Shown: positions 25,484-34,605 of the stretch, in pieces
Numbering within the stretch: the stretch's first letter is position 1
How the letters are laid out: each line of letters starts with the position of its first letter
Source: Rhodobacteraceae bacterium UBA6197
GTDB taxonomy: Bacteria > Pseudomonadota > Alphaproteobacteria > Rhodobacterales > Rhodobacteraceae
Length of the DNA: 64,000 bases
Assembly: GCA_002422085.1 (NCBI GenBank)
Contig: DISZ01000013.1
Span: 1 to 64,000 of the forward strand
Reading direction: 5' to 3'
Translations under genes and position numbers: made by a program
The notes under the pieces: generated by a model
Seen by the model: only the letters and a program-made list of their open reading frames with translations
Told to the model about the DNA's origin: nothing
The model's database searches: none

Positions 25484-27018
25484 GGGGCGACCCCGGCCGC
25501 ACGGGCCGCAGTCCGGATCTGGGCAAGGTCATCGGGTCTGCCGTCAAAGGCGGCTTCGGCGCGGGTCAGGGCCTCGGCGGCGGCGGCGCTGTCGCCAAGA
25601 TTGGCCAAGGCGCCGATCAGTTGCGCCCATTCGGCGGCGGTCCCGCCCTCCGAGGTCAGCCGGTCGTGCAGTCCGTCGACCATGCCGCGAATCATCGCCT
25701 GACGGTCTTCGGGGCTCATTTCGGCGGCCGACTGCATCTGTTCGGCGGTCGGGCCCTTCAGCGCGGGGGCGGCGGCTGGTGGGGTCGGCGCCGCGCCGGT
25801 CAGCCCCGCCTGATCGGCGGCGGCGGCGATCGTGGCCAGATCCTCGGGGCGGGTGGCGAAGATGCCTTGCGCCTCGGTCCAGATCGCGCCGGCGCGGTCG
25901 GTTTCGCCCAAGACTCCCAGCGCGCCGATCAGTTTGGCCCAATCGGCGGCGGTGCCGCCTTCGTTGGCAAGCCGGTCGTTCAGCCCGTCGACCATGGTGC
26001 GGATCATCGCCTGACGGTCTTCGGGCGACATGTCGGCGGCGGCGGCCATGTCGGCGGCCGAGGGGCCGCCGCCGATCGGCGCGGGCGGGGTATATTCGGT
26101 ATCGCCGGCAATCCACGCCAGAGACTCGATATTGGCGCGGATCGGAGCGATCCAGGGGGCGTCTTCGGGGCCTTCTTCCAGAAGCGGCGCCCAGATCCGG
26201 AAGGCACGGTCGGCCCGCCCGTTCTGCGCCATCATCAGGCCGATGTAGTAGCGCGCGGTGCCATTGGCAGGGTTCTTTTCCATCGCCTGAGCCAGGGCGG
26301 TTTCGGCGTCGGGAGTGACAAAGCCATTGGTGGCGACGATCATCAGCTCGGCCAGCGTGGCGTAATCGGCATCGGTCGCGGCCGCGCCCTTGAGCGCGAC
26401 AACCCGGCGCTGCGCCTGCCAGGCGTCATGGTAATTGCCGATCCCGGCTTCGTTGCGCGCCAGCAGTTCAAGCCCCTGCACATCGTTGGGGCGGTCGGCC
26501 ACGGCCTTGCGCAGCTTTTCCATCAACTCGGCAAAGCGCGGATCGGGGGCGGGCAGATCACCGCGTTCGGCAAGGGCGGTCTTTTCGGCCTCGTCCTGCG
26601 AGGGGCGGTTGTCGTAAAGCTCGTTGGCAAGGGCAAGGCGTCCGGCCATCGGCTGATCGGCAAAACCCGGCGCGCCGAGACGCTCATAAAGCACGAAGGC
26701 CGAGGCCAGCAGCGCCGCCCCACCCAGTGCCGCCACGATCGTGCCCCCCTTGGGCGCGCGCGGTGCCGCCACCGCCGCGGCAACGGCGCGGTCGGCATCC
26801 AGCACCCGGCGCGAAATCTCGAGCTTGAGGCGCTCGGCTTCGGTGCTGGTCAGCACGCCGCGCGCCAGATCGCGTTCGACATCGCGCAGCTGGTCGCGGT
26901 AGACGCGCAGATCATAGGCGGCAGCGGGTTCGCCCTCGGCGCGCCCGCGCATCAGCGCAAGCCCCAGCAGAAGGGCAACAAGCGCCACAAGCGCGGCAGT
27001 GGTGATCCAGAACAACAT
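25480..27018 (-). CDS. ccmI: c-type cytochrome biogenesis protein CcmI with duplicated C-terminal module
   Basis: CcmI chaperones apocytochrome c to the haem-ligation complex at the periplasmic face. The 512-residue protein has an N-terminal TM helix (3-23), a cytoplasmic leucine-zipper-like loop (RVYRDQLRDVERDLARGVL), a second TM (93-112) and a long periplasmic TPR-like region. Residues about 318-406 and 422-510 are two copies of one module: both contain MSPEDRQAMIR-x-MVDGL, DRL and GGTAA-x-WA-x-LIGAL, offset by 104 residues. The start at 27018 has AGGAG upstream. The c-type cytochromes SoxX and SoxA in this window would need the system. Confidence 0.94.
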   Translation of the reverse strand: MLFWITTAALVALVALLLGLALMRGRAEGEPAAAYDLRVYRDQLRDVERDLARGVLTSTEAERLKLEISRRVLDADRAVAAAVAAPRAPKGGTIVAALGGAALLASAFVLYERLGAPGFADQPMAGRLALANELYDNRPSQDEAEKTALAERGDLPAPDPRFAELMEKLRKAVADRPNDVQGLELLARNEAGIGNYHDAWQAQRRVVALKGAAATDADYATLAELMIVATNGFVTPDAETALAQAMEKNPANGTARYYIGLMMAQNGRADRAFRIWAPLLEEGPEDAPWIAPIRANIESLAWIAGDTEYTPPAPIGGGPSAADMAAAADMSPEDRQAMIRTMVDGLNDRLANEGGTAADWAKLIGALGVLGETDRAGAIWTEAQGIFATRPEDLATIAAAADQAGLTGAAPTPPAAAPALKGPTAEQMQSAAEMSPEDRQAMIRGMVDGLHDRLTSEGGTAAEWAQLIGALANLGDSAAAAEALTRAEAAFDGRPDDLAQIRTAARAAGVAP

Positions 27019-27235
27019 GGTGTCTCCTATTCGCTGCCCTCCATTTAGGCCCGCAACAGCGCATGCAAAAGCCCCAAGCGCGTGAATAGGGTGCCTTGTC
27101 GCAGGGCGATGTCGTATTTTTCCCCGATATGCCGTTTGTTGCGGGCTTCCCTTGGGCGGCAGGGTCCATCAAAAGGGCGATGACAAGACGGTCGCGCGGT
27201 GGATTCGCGTCGCCTGACAATGCCTGGAGGTGCTG

Positions 27236-28483
27236 ATGAGACGCTATTCGGTCTTTGCCGTTGCCCGCGAGGCGCTGCGCTTTCATCAGGGCTGGGCCAG
27301 AGCTTGGGCCAACCCCGAGCCGAAGAAGCGCTATGATGTGGTGATCGTCGGGGCAGGCGGCCACGGTCTGGCCACGGCCTATTATCTGGGCAAGAACTAC
27401 GGCATCCGCAATGTGGCGATCGTCGAGAAGGGCTGGCTGGGCGGCGGCAATACCGGGCGCAACACCACGATCATCCGTTCGAACTATCTGCAAGACCCCT
27501 CGGCGGCGATCTACGAAAAGGCGCGCAGCCTGTATGAAGGGCTGAGCCAGGATCTGAACTATAACGTGATGTTCAGCCCGCGCGGGCTGTTGATGCTGGG
27601 CCAGACCGAACACGAGGTGCGCGGCTACAAACGCACCGTCTGGGCCAACAACCTGCAAGGCATCGAAACCGAATGGATCGACACCGCGCGGGTGCAAAAG
27701 CTGGTGCCGATCATGAACACGCTGGGGCCGCGCTACCCGGTGCTGGGCGCGCTTTATCAGGCGCGCGGCGGCACCGCGCGCCATGATGCGGTGGCCTGGG
27801 GCTATGCCCGCGCGTGCAGCGACATGGGCATGGACATCTTGCAAAACTGCGAGGTCACCGGGGTGCGCAGCGCCGCCGGGCAGGTGCAGGGCATCGATAC
27901 CAGCCGCGGCCCGATCGACTGTGGTAAACTGGCGATCGTGGTCGCGGGCCACAGCTCGGTTCTGGCCGAGATGGCCGGCTTCCGGCTGCCGATCGAATCG
28001 ATGGCGCTGCAGGCGCTGGTCAGCGAACCGATCAAGCCGTGCATGGATGTCGTGGTCATGGCCAACACGGTGCATGGCTACATGTCGCAATCCGACAAGG
28101 GCGAAATGGTGATCGGCGGCGGCACCGACGGGTTCAACAACTATACCCAGCGCGGCTCGTGGCAGCATGTCGAGGAAACCGTGCGCGCGCTGATCGAAAC
28201 CTTCCCGATGCTGTCGCGGCTCAAGATGATGCGGCAATGGGGCGGCATCGTCGATATGACCGGCGACCGCTCGCCGATCCTGTCCACCACGCCGCTGGGC
28301 AACTGCTTTGTCAATTGCGGCTGGGGCACCGGCGGCTTCAAGGCGATCCCCGGCTCGGGCTGGGCGATGGCCGAACTGGTGGCCAAGGGCACGCCGGGAC
28401 CGCTGGCCGCCGAATTCGGCCTGAACCGGTTCAAGGAAGGCCGCTTCATCGACGAATCGGTGGCCGCCGGGGTGGCGCATTGA
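27236..28483 (+). CDS. soxB: Sarcosine oxidase beta subunit
   Basis: The beta subunit of heterotetrameric sarcosine oxidase holds FAD and covalent FMN and demethylates sarcosine to glycine, yielding 5,10-methylene-THF and H2O2. The 415-residue protein has the FAD loop VVIVGAGGHGLATAYYLG (GAGGHG at 39-44). It also has RGGTARHDAVAWGYA, where H183 sits at the position of the histidine that carries FMN in characterised enzymes. The C-terminus has WGGIVDMTGDRSPI and NCGWGTGGFKAIP. ATG 27236 follows TGGAGG. It opens the B-D-A-G operon. The symbol collides with the thiosulfate soxB at the right edge; they are unrelated. Confidence 0.96.
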   Translation: MRRYSVFAVAREALRFHQGWARAWANPEPKKRYDVVIVGAGGHGLATAYYLGKNYGIRNVAIVEKGWLGGGNTGRNTTIIRSNYLQDPSAAIYEKARSLYEGLSQDLNYNVMFSPRGLLMLGQTEHEVRGYKRTVWANNLQGIETEWIDTARVQKLVPIMNTLGPRYPVLGALYQARGGTARHDAVAWGYARACSDMGMDILQNCEVTGVRSAAGQVQGIDTSRGPIDCGKLAIVVAGHSSVLAEMAGFRLPIESMALQALVSEPIKPCMDVVVMANTVHGYMSQSDKGEMVIGGGTDGFNNYTQRGSWQHVEETVRALIETFPMLSRLKMMRQWGGIVDMTGDRSPILSTTPLGNCFVNCGWGTGGFKAIPGSGWAMAELVAKGTPGPLAAEFGLNRFKEGRFIDESVAAGVAH

Positions 28484-28526
28484 TGCCGCATTTGCCCGCT
28501 GCCCGCCGCTTCATCTTCGCTGAAAT

Positions 28527-28560
28527 ATCCCGCGGGGGTCCGGGGGCGCGAAGCCCCCGG
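28527..28560 (+). repeat. Hairpin in the beta-delta gap of the sarcosine oxidase operon
   Basis: A CCGGGGGC/GCCCCCGG stem (28540-28547 and 28553-28560) follows AAATATCCCGCGGGGG, related to the dispersed hairpin family. It lies inside the operon without a T-run, so it may stabilise the beta-subunit mRNA or partly attenuate rather than terminate. Confidence 0.45.
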
Positions 28561-28586
28561 CGCCTGCCAAGCAAAGGCCCGCTGAC

Positions 28587-28910
28587 ATGCTGACCCTGAC
28601 CTGCCCCTGCTGCGGCGTTGCCGCCGAGGAAACCGAACTGGCCCCCGGCGGCGAGGCCCATCTCAAGCGCTTTGGCCCCGGCGCCTCGGACGAGGATTTC
28701 GAAACCTACATGTTCGCGCGCAAGAACCCCAAGGGCGTGCATTTCGAACGCTGGCGCCACGCCTATGGCTGCGGCAAGTGGTTTCTGGCCGCGCGCTGCA
28801 CCGCCACGCTCGAGGTCTTTGGCACCTACCCGGCCCAGACCACCGAACCCCCGGCCGATCTGATCGCCCGGATCAAGACCCGACGCCCCGATTGGGAGGG
28901 CTGCAAATGA
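28587..28910 (+). CDS. soxD: Sarcosine oxidase delta subunit
   Basis: The delta subunit is a small zinc-binding structural protein of heterotetrameric sarcosine oxidase. The 107 residues include the N-terminal cluster TCPCCGV, the DEDFETYMFARKNPKGVHFERW core, and WRHAYGCGKWFLAARCTAT with the remaining zinc ligands. It ends RRPDWEGCK. The stop overlaps the alpha-subunit start by four bases (ATGA). The gap from the beta gene holds a GC hairpin. The name soxD here belongs to the sarcosine system, not sulfur oxidation. Confidence 0.95.
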   Translation: MLTLTCPCCGVAAEETELAPGGEAHLKRFGPGASDEDFETYMFARKNPKGVHFERWRHAYGCGKWFLAARCTATLEVFGTYPAQTTEPPADLIARIKTRRPDWEGCK

Positions 28911-31879
28911 GCACACGTCTGGCCACCGGCGGTCGGCTGATCGACCGCACGAAACCGCTGAACTTCACCTTCAACGGCAAGCGCCTGCGCGGTTTTGCCG
29001 GCGACACGCTGGCCTCGGCGCTTTTGGGCGCCAACCAGATGCTGCTGGGGCGGTCGTTCAAATACCACCGCCCGCGCGGGTTGGTCGGCTCTGGCGTCGA
29101 GGAACCCAACGCCCTTGTCGGTCTTGGCCGCTCGGGTCGCTTCGAGCCCGATCAGCGCACCACCACGACCGAACTTTTCGACGGCGCCGAGACGGTCAGC
29201 CAGAACCACTGGCCGACGCTCGATCTCGATATCGGGGTGGTCAACAACTGGGCCTACCGGTTCCTGCCCGCGGGCTTTTACTACAAGACCTTCATGTTCC
29301 CGCGCTTTGCCTGGAAACACCTGTTCGAGCCGATCGTGCGGCGCTCGGCCGGGCTTGGCCGCGCGCCGAGCCTGCGCGACGAAGACCGCTATGAACAGGC
29401 CTACGGCTTTTGCGACGTGCTGGTCGCGGGCGGCGGGGTCGCGGGGCTGGCCGCGGCGCTGGCGGCCGCGCGCAAGGGCGCAAGGGTGATCGTGCTGGAA
29501 CAGACCGCGCATTGGGGCGGGCGCGCCCCGGTCGATGGCGGCACGATCGACGGCCAAAGCCCTGACGACTGGATCAGGAACACGCTACAAACCATTGAAA
29601 AGATGGAAAATGTCACCTTGCGGCGGCGCTGCATGGCGGCCGGTCTATACGACCACGGCTATGTGCTGGGCTATGAGCAGATCGCCGATACCACCCCCGG
29701 CGATGGCCGCCCGCGCCACCGTCTGTGGCGGATCCGCGCGGCCAGGGTGGTCACCGCCACCGGCGCGCTGGAACGGCCGTTGGCCTTTGCCGGCAATGAT
29801 GTGCCGGGTGTGATGCTGGCCTCGGGCTTGCGCGACTATCTGGTCAACTGGGCGGTCAGCCCCGGCGACCGCACGGTGATCGTGACCAACAATGACGACG
29901 CCTACCGCACCGCCTTGGCGCTGCATGAGGCGGGGCTGGTGGTGCCGGCGATTCTGGACGCGCGCGCCTCGGTCACGGGCGCGCTGCCCGATGCGGCCCG
30001 CGCCCTCGGCATCCGCGTGCTGGAAGGGCGCGGCATTGCCAAGGTCCACGGTGGCAAGCGCGTCACCGGGGTTTCGGTCTGCGCGCAGGCGGGCGAAGGG
30101 TCGGTGCTGGAAGACATCGCCTGCGACGCGGTGGCGATGTCGGGCGGCTGGTCGCCGATCGTGCATCTGTGGAGCCATTGCGGCGGCAAGCTGCTCTGGG
30201 ACGCGCCGCGCGCGATGTTCCGCCCGGACGCGGCGCGCCCGCCCACCGGCGCCGATGGCCAGCCGATGGCCGTGGCCGTCGGTGCCGCGAACGGCGTCTT
30301 TGCGCTCTCGGCCATTCTGGCCGAAGCCAAGGACACCGCGCCCGCACCCGCGATCCCGGCACCCGACGACGAGGCGCCCATGGCCCCGGTCTGGGTCATG
30401 CCGCAGGGCGCGCCCGACGCGCTGCGCTACAAGATGTGGCTGGATTTTCAGAACGACGTGAAGGTCTCGGACGTGCAACTGGCCGCCCGCGAGGGCTATG
30501 CCTCGGTCGAACACACCAAGCGCTATACCACGCTGGGGATGGCCACCGATCAGGGAAAACTCAGCAATATAAACGGCTTGGCGATCCTTTCTGATGCATT
30601 GGGTCAACCGATACCGGCGACTGGCACGACGACGTTCCGGCCGCCCTACACGCCGATCAGCTTTGGCGCGATCGCCGGCGAGGCCCGCGGCGAGATCTTT
30701 CAACCGCTGCGCCGCACGCCGATGCACGAGTGGCACGCGACCCATGGCGCCCATTGGGAGCCGGTGGGCCTGTGGCGCCGCCCCTATACCTACCTGCGCC
30801 ACGGCGAGGGGCTGCACGACTCGGTCCGCCGCGAGGTGCGCAATACCCGCGCCGCGGTCGGGCTGCTGGATGCCTCGACGCTGGGCAAGATCGTGGTCAA
30901 GGGGCCGGACGCGGGGAAATTCCTCGACATGCTCTATACCAACATGATGAGCACCCTGCCGGTCGGCAAATGCCGCTACGGGCTGATGTGCAGCGAAAAC
31001 GGCTTTCTGTCGGATGACGGGGTGGTGGTGCGCCTCTCCGAGGACAGCTGGCTGTGCCACACCACCTCGGGCGGGGCGGACCGGATCCATGGCTGGATGG
31101 AGGACTGGCTGCAATGCGAATGGTGGGACTGGAAGGTCCATACCGTCAACCTGACCGAACAATTCGCGCAAGTGGCCGTGGTCGGCCCGAATGCGCGCAA
31201 ACTGCTTGAAAAGCTGGGCGGCATGGATGTCTCGGCCGCCGCACTGCCGTTCATGACCTTCACCGAAGGGGTCTTGGCGGGGATCCGGGCGCGGGTGTTC
31301 CGGATCTCGTTCTCGGGCGAGCTGAGCTACGAGATCGCGGTGCCCGCCTCGGAAGGGATGGCGTTCTGGACCGCCTGCCTTCAGGCGGGCGAGGATCTGG
31401 GGCTGATGCCCTACGGCACCGAGGCGCTGCATATCATGCGCGCCGAAAAGGGCTTCATCATGATCGGCGACGAAACCGACGGCACGGTGATCCCGCAGGA
31501 TCTGGGCCTCGGCTGGGCGATCTCGAAGAAAAAGGCCGACTATCTGGGCAAGCGCGCGCAGGAACGCGCCCATATGGCCAACCCGGATCGCTGGCAACTG
31601 GTCGGGCTGGAAACGCTCGATGGGTCGGTGCTGCCCGATGGCGTGCTGGCGCTGGCGGCGGGGGTCAATGGCAATGGCCAGAAAAACACCCAAGGCCGGG
31701 TCACCTCGACCTATTTCTCGCCGACGCTGAACAAGGGTATCGCCATGGGTCTGGTCCGGCACGGGCCTCAGCGGATGGGCGAGGTGCTCGATTTCCCGAC
31801 CGAGGGCGGCAAGGTGGTGCAGGCGCGGATCTGTGATCCGGTGTTCTACGACAAGGACGGAGAAAAGCAGAATGTCTGA
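28907..31879 (+). CDS. soxA: Sarcosine oxidase alpha subunit
   Basis: The large subunit holds an NAD-type Rossmann domain and a folate-binding aminomethyltransferase-like domain. The 990-residue protein begins with a ferredoxin-like region (LNFTFNGKRLRGFAGDTLAS). The NAD-binding domain starts near 170 (VLVAGGGVAGLAAALAAARK). The C-terminal half is GcvT-like, with GLLDASTLGKIVVKGPDAGK, FRISFSGELSYEIAVPAS and AEKGFIMIGDETDGTVIPQD. ATG 28907 overlaps the delta stop; an upstream extension is unlikely. It overlaps the gamma start by eight bases. The product methylene-THF links to purN-type folate use. Confidence 0.97.
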   Translation: MSTRLATGGRLIDRTKPLNFTFNGKRLRGFAGDTLASALLGANQMLLGRSFKYHRPRGLVGSGVEEPNALVGLGRSGRFEPDQRTTTTELFDGAETVSQNHWPTLDLDIGVVNNWAYRFLPAGFYYKTFMFPRFAWKHLFEPIVRRSAGLGRAPSLRDEDRYEQAYGFCDVLVAGGGVAGLAAALAAARKGARVIVLEQTAHWGGRAPVDGGTIDGQSPDDWIRNTLQTIEKMENVTLRRRCMAAGLYDHGYVLGYEQIADTTPGDGRPRHRLWRIRAARVVTATGALERPLAFAGNDVPGVMLASGLRDYLVNWAVSPGDRTVIVTNNDDAYRTALALHEAGLVVPAILDARASVTGALPDAARALGIRVLEGRGIAKVHGGKRVTGVSVCAQAGEGSVLEDIACDAVAMSGGWSPIVHLWSHCGGKLLWDAPRAMFRPDAARPPTGADGQPMAVAVGAANGVFALSAILAEAKDTAPAPAIPAPDDEAPMAPVWVMPQGAPDALRYKMWLDFQNDVKVSDVQLAAREGYASVEHTKRYTTLGMATDQGKLSNINGLAILSDALGQPIPATGTTTFRPPYTPISFGAIAGEARGEIFQPLRRTPMHEWHATHGAHWEPVGLWRRPYTYLRHGEGLHDSVRREVRNTRAAVGLLDASTLGKIVVKGPDAGKFLDMLYTNMMSTLPVGKCRYGLMCSENGFLSDDGVVVRLSEDSWLCHTTSGGADRIHGWMEDWLQCEWWDWKVHTVNLTEQFAQVAVVGPNARKLLEKLGGMDVSAAALPFMTFTEGVLAGIRARVFRISFSGELSYEIAVPASEGMAFWTACLQAGEDLGLMPYGTEALHIMRAEKGFIMIGDETDGTVIPQDLGLGWAISKKKADYLGKRAQERAHMANPDRWQLVGLETLDGSVLPDGVLALAAGVNGNGQKNTQGRVTSTYFSPTLNKGIAMGLVRHGPQRMGEVLDFPTEGGKVVQARICDPVFYDKDGEKQNV

Positions 31880-32429
31880 TCCGGTCAGCGCCCTTCAGGG
31901 GCAGACGTATGACGGCTTTGCGCGCATCACCGAGGCGGGCTTGCACGGGATGATAACCCTGCGCGCCGATCTTGCCTCAAAGAAGCTTGCCAAAGCATTG
32001 AAAACACAAGGTTTTGCGCTGCCAGAACCGCGCCGAGTCATGGCGTCGGGCGACAGATCGGCGCTGTGGATGTCGCCTGACGAGCTGCTGTTGATCCTGC
32101 CCTACGATCAGGCCGCGCCAACAGTCGCGGCGCTGGAAGGCGCACTCGCGGGCGAATTCGTGCTGGTTGCCGATGTCTCGGACGCCCGTGCGCTGTTTCG
32201 CATCTCCGGCGCGCGCGCGCCCGAGGTGCTGGCAAAACTCTGCCCGGTCGATTTCGCCCGCCTCGCCCCGGATGAGGTTCGCCGCACCCGCGCAGCCCAG
32301 GTCGCGGCCGCGCTCTGGTGCTCGGCGCCCGACGAATTCAGCCTGATCTCGTTTCGCTCGGTCGCAGGCTATGTGATGGGCGTGCTTGAACATTCCGCCC
32401 GCCCCGGATCCGAGCTGACCTGCGCCTGA
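31872..32429 (+). CDS. soxG: Sarcosine oxidase gamma subunit
   Basis: The gamma subunit helps assemble the heterotetramer and resembles part of the GcvT fold. The 185-residue protein has MITLRADLASKKLAKALK, the ALWMSPDELLLILPYDQA core, VLVADVSDARALFRISGARA, and the end FRSVAGYVMGVLEHSARPG. The ATG at 31872 lies inside the alpha gene, with GGAGAAAAG upstream, giving translational coupling. It is the last gene of the B-D-A-G operon; a GC hairpin follows the stop. Confidence 0.94.
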   Translation: MSDPVSALQGQTYDGFARITEAGLHGMITLRADLASKKLAKALKTQGFALPEPRRVMASGDRSALWMSPDELLLILPYDQAAPTVAALEGALAGEFVLVADVSDARALFRISGARAPEVLAKLCPVDFARLAPDEVRRTRAAQVAAALWCSAPDEFSLISFRSVAGYVMGVLEHSARPGSELTCA

Positions 32430-32436
32430 GGGCTTC

Positions 32437-32480
32437 TTTTTGGCTGAAATACTCTCGGGGGGCGGGGCCGCAAGGCCCCC
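32437..32480 (+). terminator. Hairpin after the sarcosine oxidase operon
   Basis: GGGGCC/GGCCCC with a GCAA loop (32464-32479) follows CTTTTTGGCTGAAATACTC, the left flank also seen in the dispersed hairpin family. It has no T-run on this strand, so termination is probable rather than certain. Confidence 0.45.
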
Positions 32481-32600
32481 GTGGGGGCAGACAGCCCCCA
32501 GCCCCGACGGCCAGCCGGGCAGAGCGCCCCCCTGCGGCAACGCGCAGGGTGCATCCCGCGCGCCGCCCTGCTAGAACGGCCGCCGATGAGGAGACGCGCG

Positions 32601-32957
32601 ATGGATGAAAAACGCTTCACATTCGATCCGGCAACCGCAAAGGCGCTGTTGCGCGGCGAGCTGTCGCTGGGGGCGACCTTCTGGGTCGGGCTGATCGTCG
32701 CCGATCTGACGGTGGCGATGCTTTATGTCTGGTTCAGCGCGGCGGTGGCGGTGGCGGGCAAGGGCGGGCTGATCGCGGGCTTGGGCGTGGCGGGGCTGGT
32801 GCTGGCGGCGCTCTACATGGCGGCGATGCTGCCCGCGACGCTGCGCGCGGCACGCGCCAACCGCACGGCGGGGGGCTATCGCTGGGTCGCGGTCGCCTTT
32901 GCACTGGCGCATGTGGTTGTCTATGCGGTGCTGGTCTGGCGCGTGCTCGCGCCCTGA
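32601..32957 (+). CDS. Small membrane protein, function unknown
   Basis: A 118-residue protein with three predicted hydrophobic segments (about 25-47, 54-77 and 94-116), separated by short charged loops (LRAARANRTAGGYR). The N-terminus, MDEKRFTFDPATAKALLRGE, is cytoplasmic-looking. No family was recognised. ATG 32601 is preceded by GAGGAG at seven bases, a better site than the ATG at 32586. It lies between sarcosine oxidase and a 58-codon gene. Confidence 0.75.
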   Translation: MDEKRFTFDPATAKALLRGELSLGATFWVGLIVADLTVAMLYVWFSAAVAVAGKGGLIAGLGVAGLVLAALYMAAMLPATLRAARANRTAGGYRWVAVAFALAHVVVYAVLVWRVLAP

Positions 32958-33016
32958 CCGTTGCCCTTCCGCCCGCTTTGCGCCATGACAGGACCGCAAA
33001 GCCGAAGGAACGCACC

Positions 33017-33193
33017 ATGGATTATTCGAAATCGGGCGAGACAAAGGCCGGCAAGAACACGCCGCGCCATGCCGAACACAACGCCAGGGGGTCCGACAAG
33101 AACCCCTTTGGCAAGGCCGACGCCAAGGCCGACGCCAAGGAAGAGCTGCTGGCCCGGATGAAACGCGCCGCCGAGGCCCGCAAACAGGGCTGA
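33017..33193 (+). CDS. Small basic hydrophilic protein, function unknown
   Basis: A 58-residue lysine/alanine-rich protein, MDYSKSGETKAGKNTPRHAE, ending LLARMKRAAEARKQG, with no hydrophobic segment. A KADAKADAK repeat precedes a predicted C-terminal helix. The start has GAAGGA seven bases upstream. Short proteins of this look recur in Rhodobacterales before or near sod genes, but I cannot name a function. An RNA- or DNA-binding role is only a guess from charge. Confidence 0.6.
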   Translation: MDYSKSGETKAGKNTPRHAEHNARGSDKNPFGKADAKADAKEELLARMKRAAEARKQG

Positions 33194-33215
33194 ACGCCGA
33201 TTGCGCCCGCCGCCC

Positions 33216-33246
33216 TTGACCTTGGCTCTGGCTGCCCTTCTATAGG
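33216..33246 (+). promoter_or_regulatory. Candidate sodB promoter
   Basis: TTGACC (33216-33221) and TATAGG (33241-33246), or TTCTAT at 33238, lie upstream of the sodB ribosome binding site. The spacing is 19 or 16 bases. It resembles a sigma-70 type promoter but is unproven. Confidence 0.35.
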
Positions 33247-33280
33247 AAGGGAACAGGAGCAACCGCGAAAGGAGCCTGCA

Positions 33281-33880
33281 ATGGCTTTCGAACTTCCCGA
33301 TCTTCCCTATGCGCATGATGCGCTGGCCGGTCTTGGCATGTCCAAGGAAACGCTGGAATACCACCATGACCTGCATCACAAGGCCTATGTGGACAATGGC
33401 AACAAGCTGATCGCCGGCACCGAATGGGAAGGCCGCTCGCTCGAAGACATCGTGCGCGGCACCTATCAGGCGGGTGCGGTGGCGCAAAACGGCATCTTCA
33501 ACAATGCCAGCCAACATTGGAATCACGCCCAATTCTGGGACATGATGGGGCCGGGCGGCAAGGCGATGCCCGGCGCGCTAGAACGTGCGCTGGTCGAAAG
33601 CTTTGGCTCGGTCGCCAAGTTCAAGGAAGATTTCGCCGCCGCGGGCGCGGGCCAGTTCGGCTCGGGCTGGTGCTGGCTGGTCAAGACCAAGGACGGCGGC
33701 CTTGCGGTCACGAAAACCGAAAACGGCGTCAATCCGCTGTGCTTTGGGCAGACCGCGCTATTGGGCTGCGATGTGTGGGAACATTCCTACTACATCGATT
33801 TCCGCAACAAGCGGCCGGCCTATCTTGCCAACTTCCTCGACAAGCTGGTGAACTGGGAAAACGTCGCCAGCCGGATGTAA
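33281..33880 (+). CDS. sodB: Superoxide dismutase, Fe/Mn type
   Basis: It converts superoxide to H2O2 and O2. The 199-residue cytoplasmic protein has the metal ligands in order: H28 in LEYHHDLHHKAYVDN, the His in NASQHWNHAQFWDMM, and Asp/His in GCDVWEHSYYIDF. The FGSGWCWLV segment and the C-terminal NWENVASRM are typical. Several features favour the iron-type branch in alphaproteobacteria, but metal choice cannot be read with certainty. AAAGGAG precedes the ATG by eight bases. A strong intrinsic terminator follows. Confidence 0.96.
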   Translation: MAFELPDLPYAHDALAGLGMSKETLEYHHDLHHKAYVDNGNKLIAGTEWEGRSLEDIVRGTYQAGAVAQNGIFNNASQHWNHAQFWDMMGPGGKAMPGALERALVESFGSVAKFKEDFAAAGAGQFGSGWCWLVKTKDGGLAVTKTENGVNPLCFGQTALLGCDVWEHSYYIDFRNKRPAYLANFLDKLVNWENVASRM

Positions 33881-33902
33881 TCGGCGCAAAAGCAAGACCT
33901 TT

Positions 33903-33932
33903 GGCCCGTCGGCGCAACCGGCGGGCCTTTTC
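33903..33932 (+). terminator. Intrinsic terminator of sodB
   Basis: A ten-base stem GGCCCGTCGG/CCGGCGGGCC (one T-G pair) with a CGCAA loop (33903-33927) is followed by TTTTCG, 23 bases after the stop. Confidence 0.8.
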
Positions 33933-34024
33933 GTTGTTTTTCGCCGCAAACACCCCACATCAGATACGGGACGTGCGCCATGCAAGCGAAAACCCCATGC
34001 CGGTAAAAACAAGGAGAACCGCGA

Positions 34025-34474
34025 ATGTTGCTGTCAAAGGGAACCTGGATTGTCGTTGCCGACGGAGAAAAGGCGCTGGTGCTGGAAAACATCGGGACCT
34101 TGGGGCAGGCCCGGTTTCGGGTCATGCGCCGCGAAGAGGCCGAACTTGAGATCCCCGGCGCCGATACCGACCGCCCCGGTCGCCGCGCCGATCCCGGCAA
34201 AGGGCAGATGTCGGCAATGGAGCAGCCCGATTACACGCGCCTTGTCGGTGAACGGTTTGCCGGAGATCTGGTGGCGGGGCTGAACCGCTCGGCGAAAGCA
34301 GGCCGGTTCTCGCATCTGGTGCTGGTGGCGCCGCCGCAGGTTCTGGGGGCGCTGCGCCACGAAATGGACGCCGGGCTTGAGGGACGCGTGGTGGCGCAGA
34401 TTGCCAAGACACTGACCAATCACCCGCTGGCCAAGATGGCCGAATTGATCGGCGCCGAGATTGACGGGCTCTAG
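34025..34474 (+). CDS. Host attachment family protein (baeRF-like)
   Basis: A 149-residue protein of the family first named for attachment to host cells in plant-associated bacteria and related to release-factor-like (baeRF) folds. Landmarks: the N-terminal strand TWIVVADGEKALVLEN, RPGRRADPGKGQMSAMEQPD, then FAGDLVAGLNRSAKAGRF, HLVLVAPPQVLGALR and LTNHPLAKMAELIGAEID. No signal peptide or TM is seen, so it is cytosolic; a direct adhesive role is doubtful. ATG 34025 has AAGGAG upstream. It is probably a single gene, ended by an imperfect dispersed-family hairpin. Confidence 0.85.
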   Translation: MLLSKGTWIVVADGEKALVLENIGTLGQARFRVMRREEAELEIPGADTDRPGRRADPGKGQMSAMEQPDYTRLVGERFAGDLVAGLNRSAKAGRFSHLVLVAPPQVLGALRHEMDAGLEGRVVAQIAKTLTNHPLAKMAELIGAEIDGL

Positions 34475-34605
34475 CGCGCGGTCGCCGGCGCGGGTCCGCA
34501 CCGTTTGCCCTGATCTGCAAGAGGCGGTGGTCTGGCCCGACGGCCATGGTTCGGTCTGGCGCGGGCCGCGCCGCGTCAGATGCTGCGTTTGCGGCTTCTT
34601 TTTGG

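Noticed and set aside
29645..31762. 705-codon minus-strand frame in the sarcosine oxidase alpha gene
   Set aside because: Shadow of a recognised enzyme subunit; no independent start signals.
27236..32429. Sarcosine oxidase genes as part of the sulfur-oxidation cluster
   Set aside because: Shared soxBDAG symbols only; the motifs (FAD loop, GcvT-like domain) belong to sarcosine demethylation.
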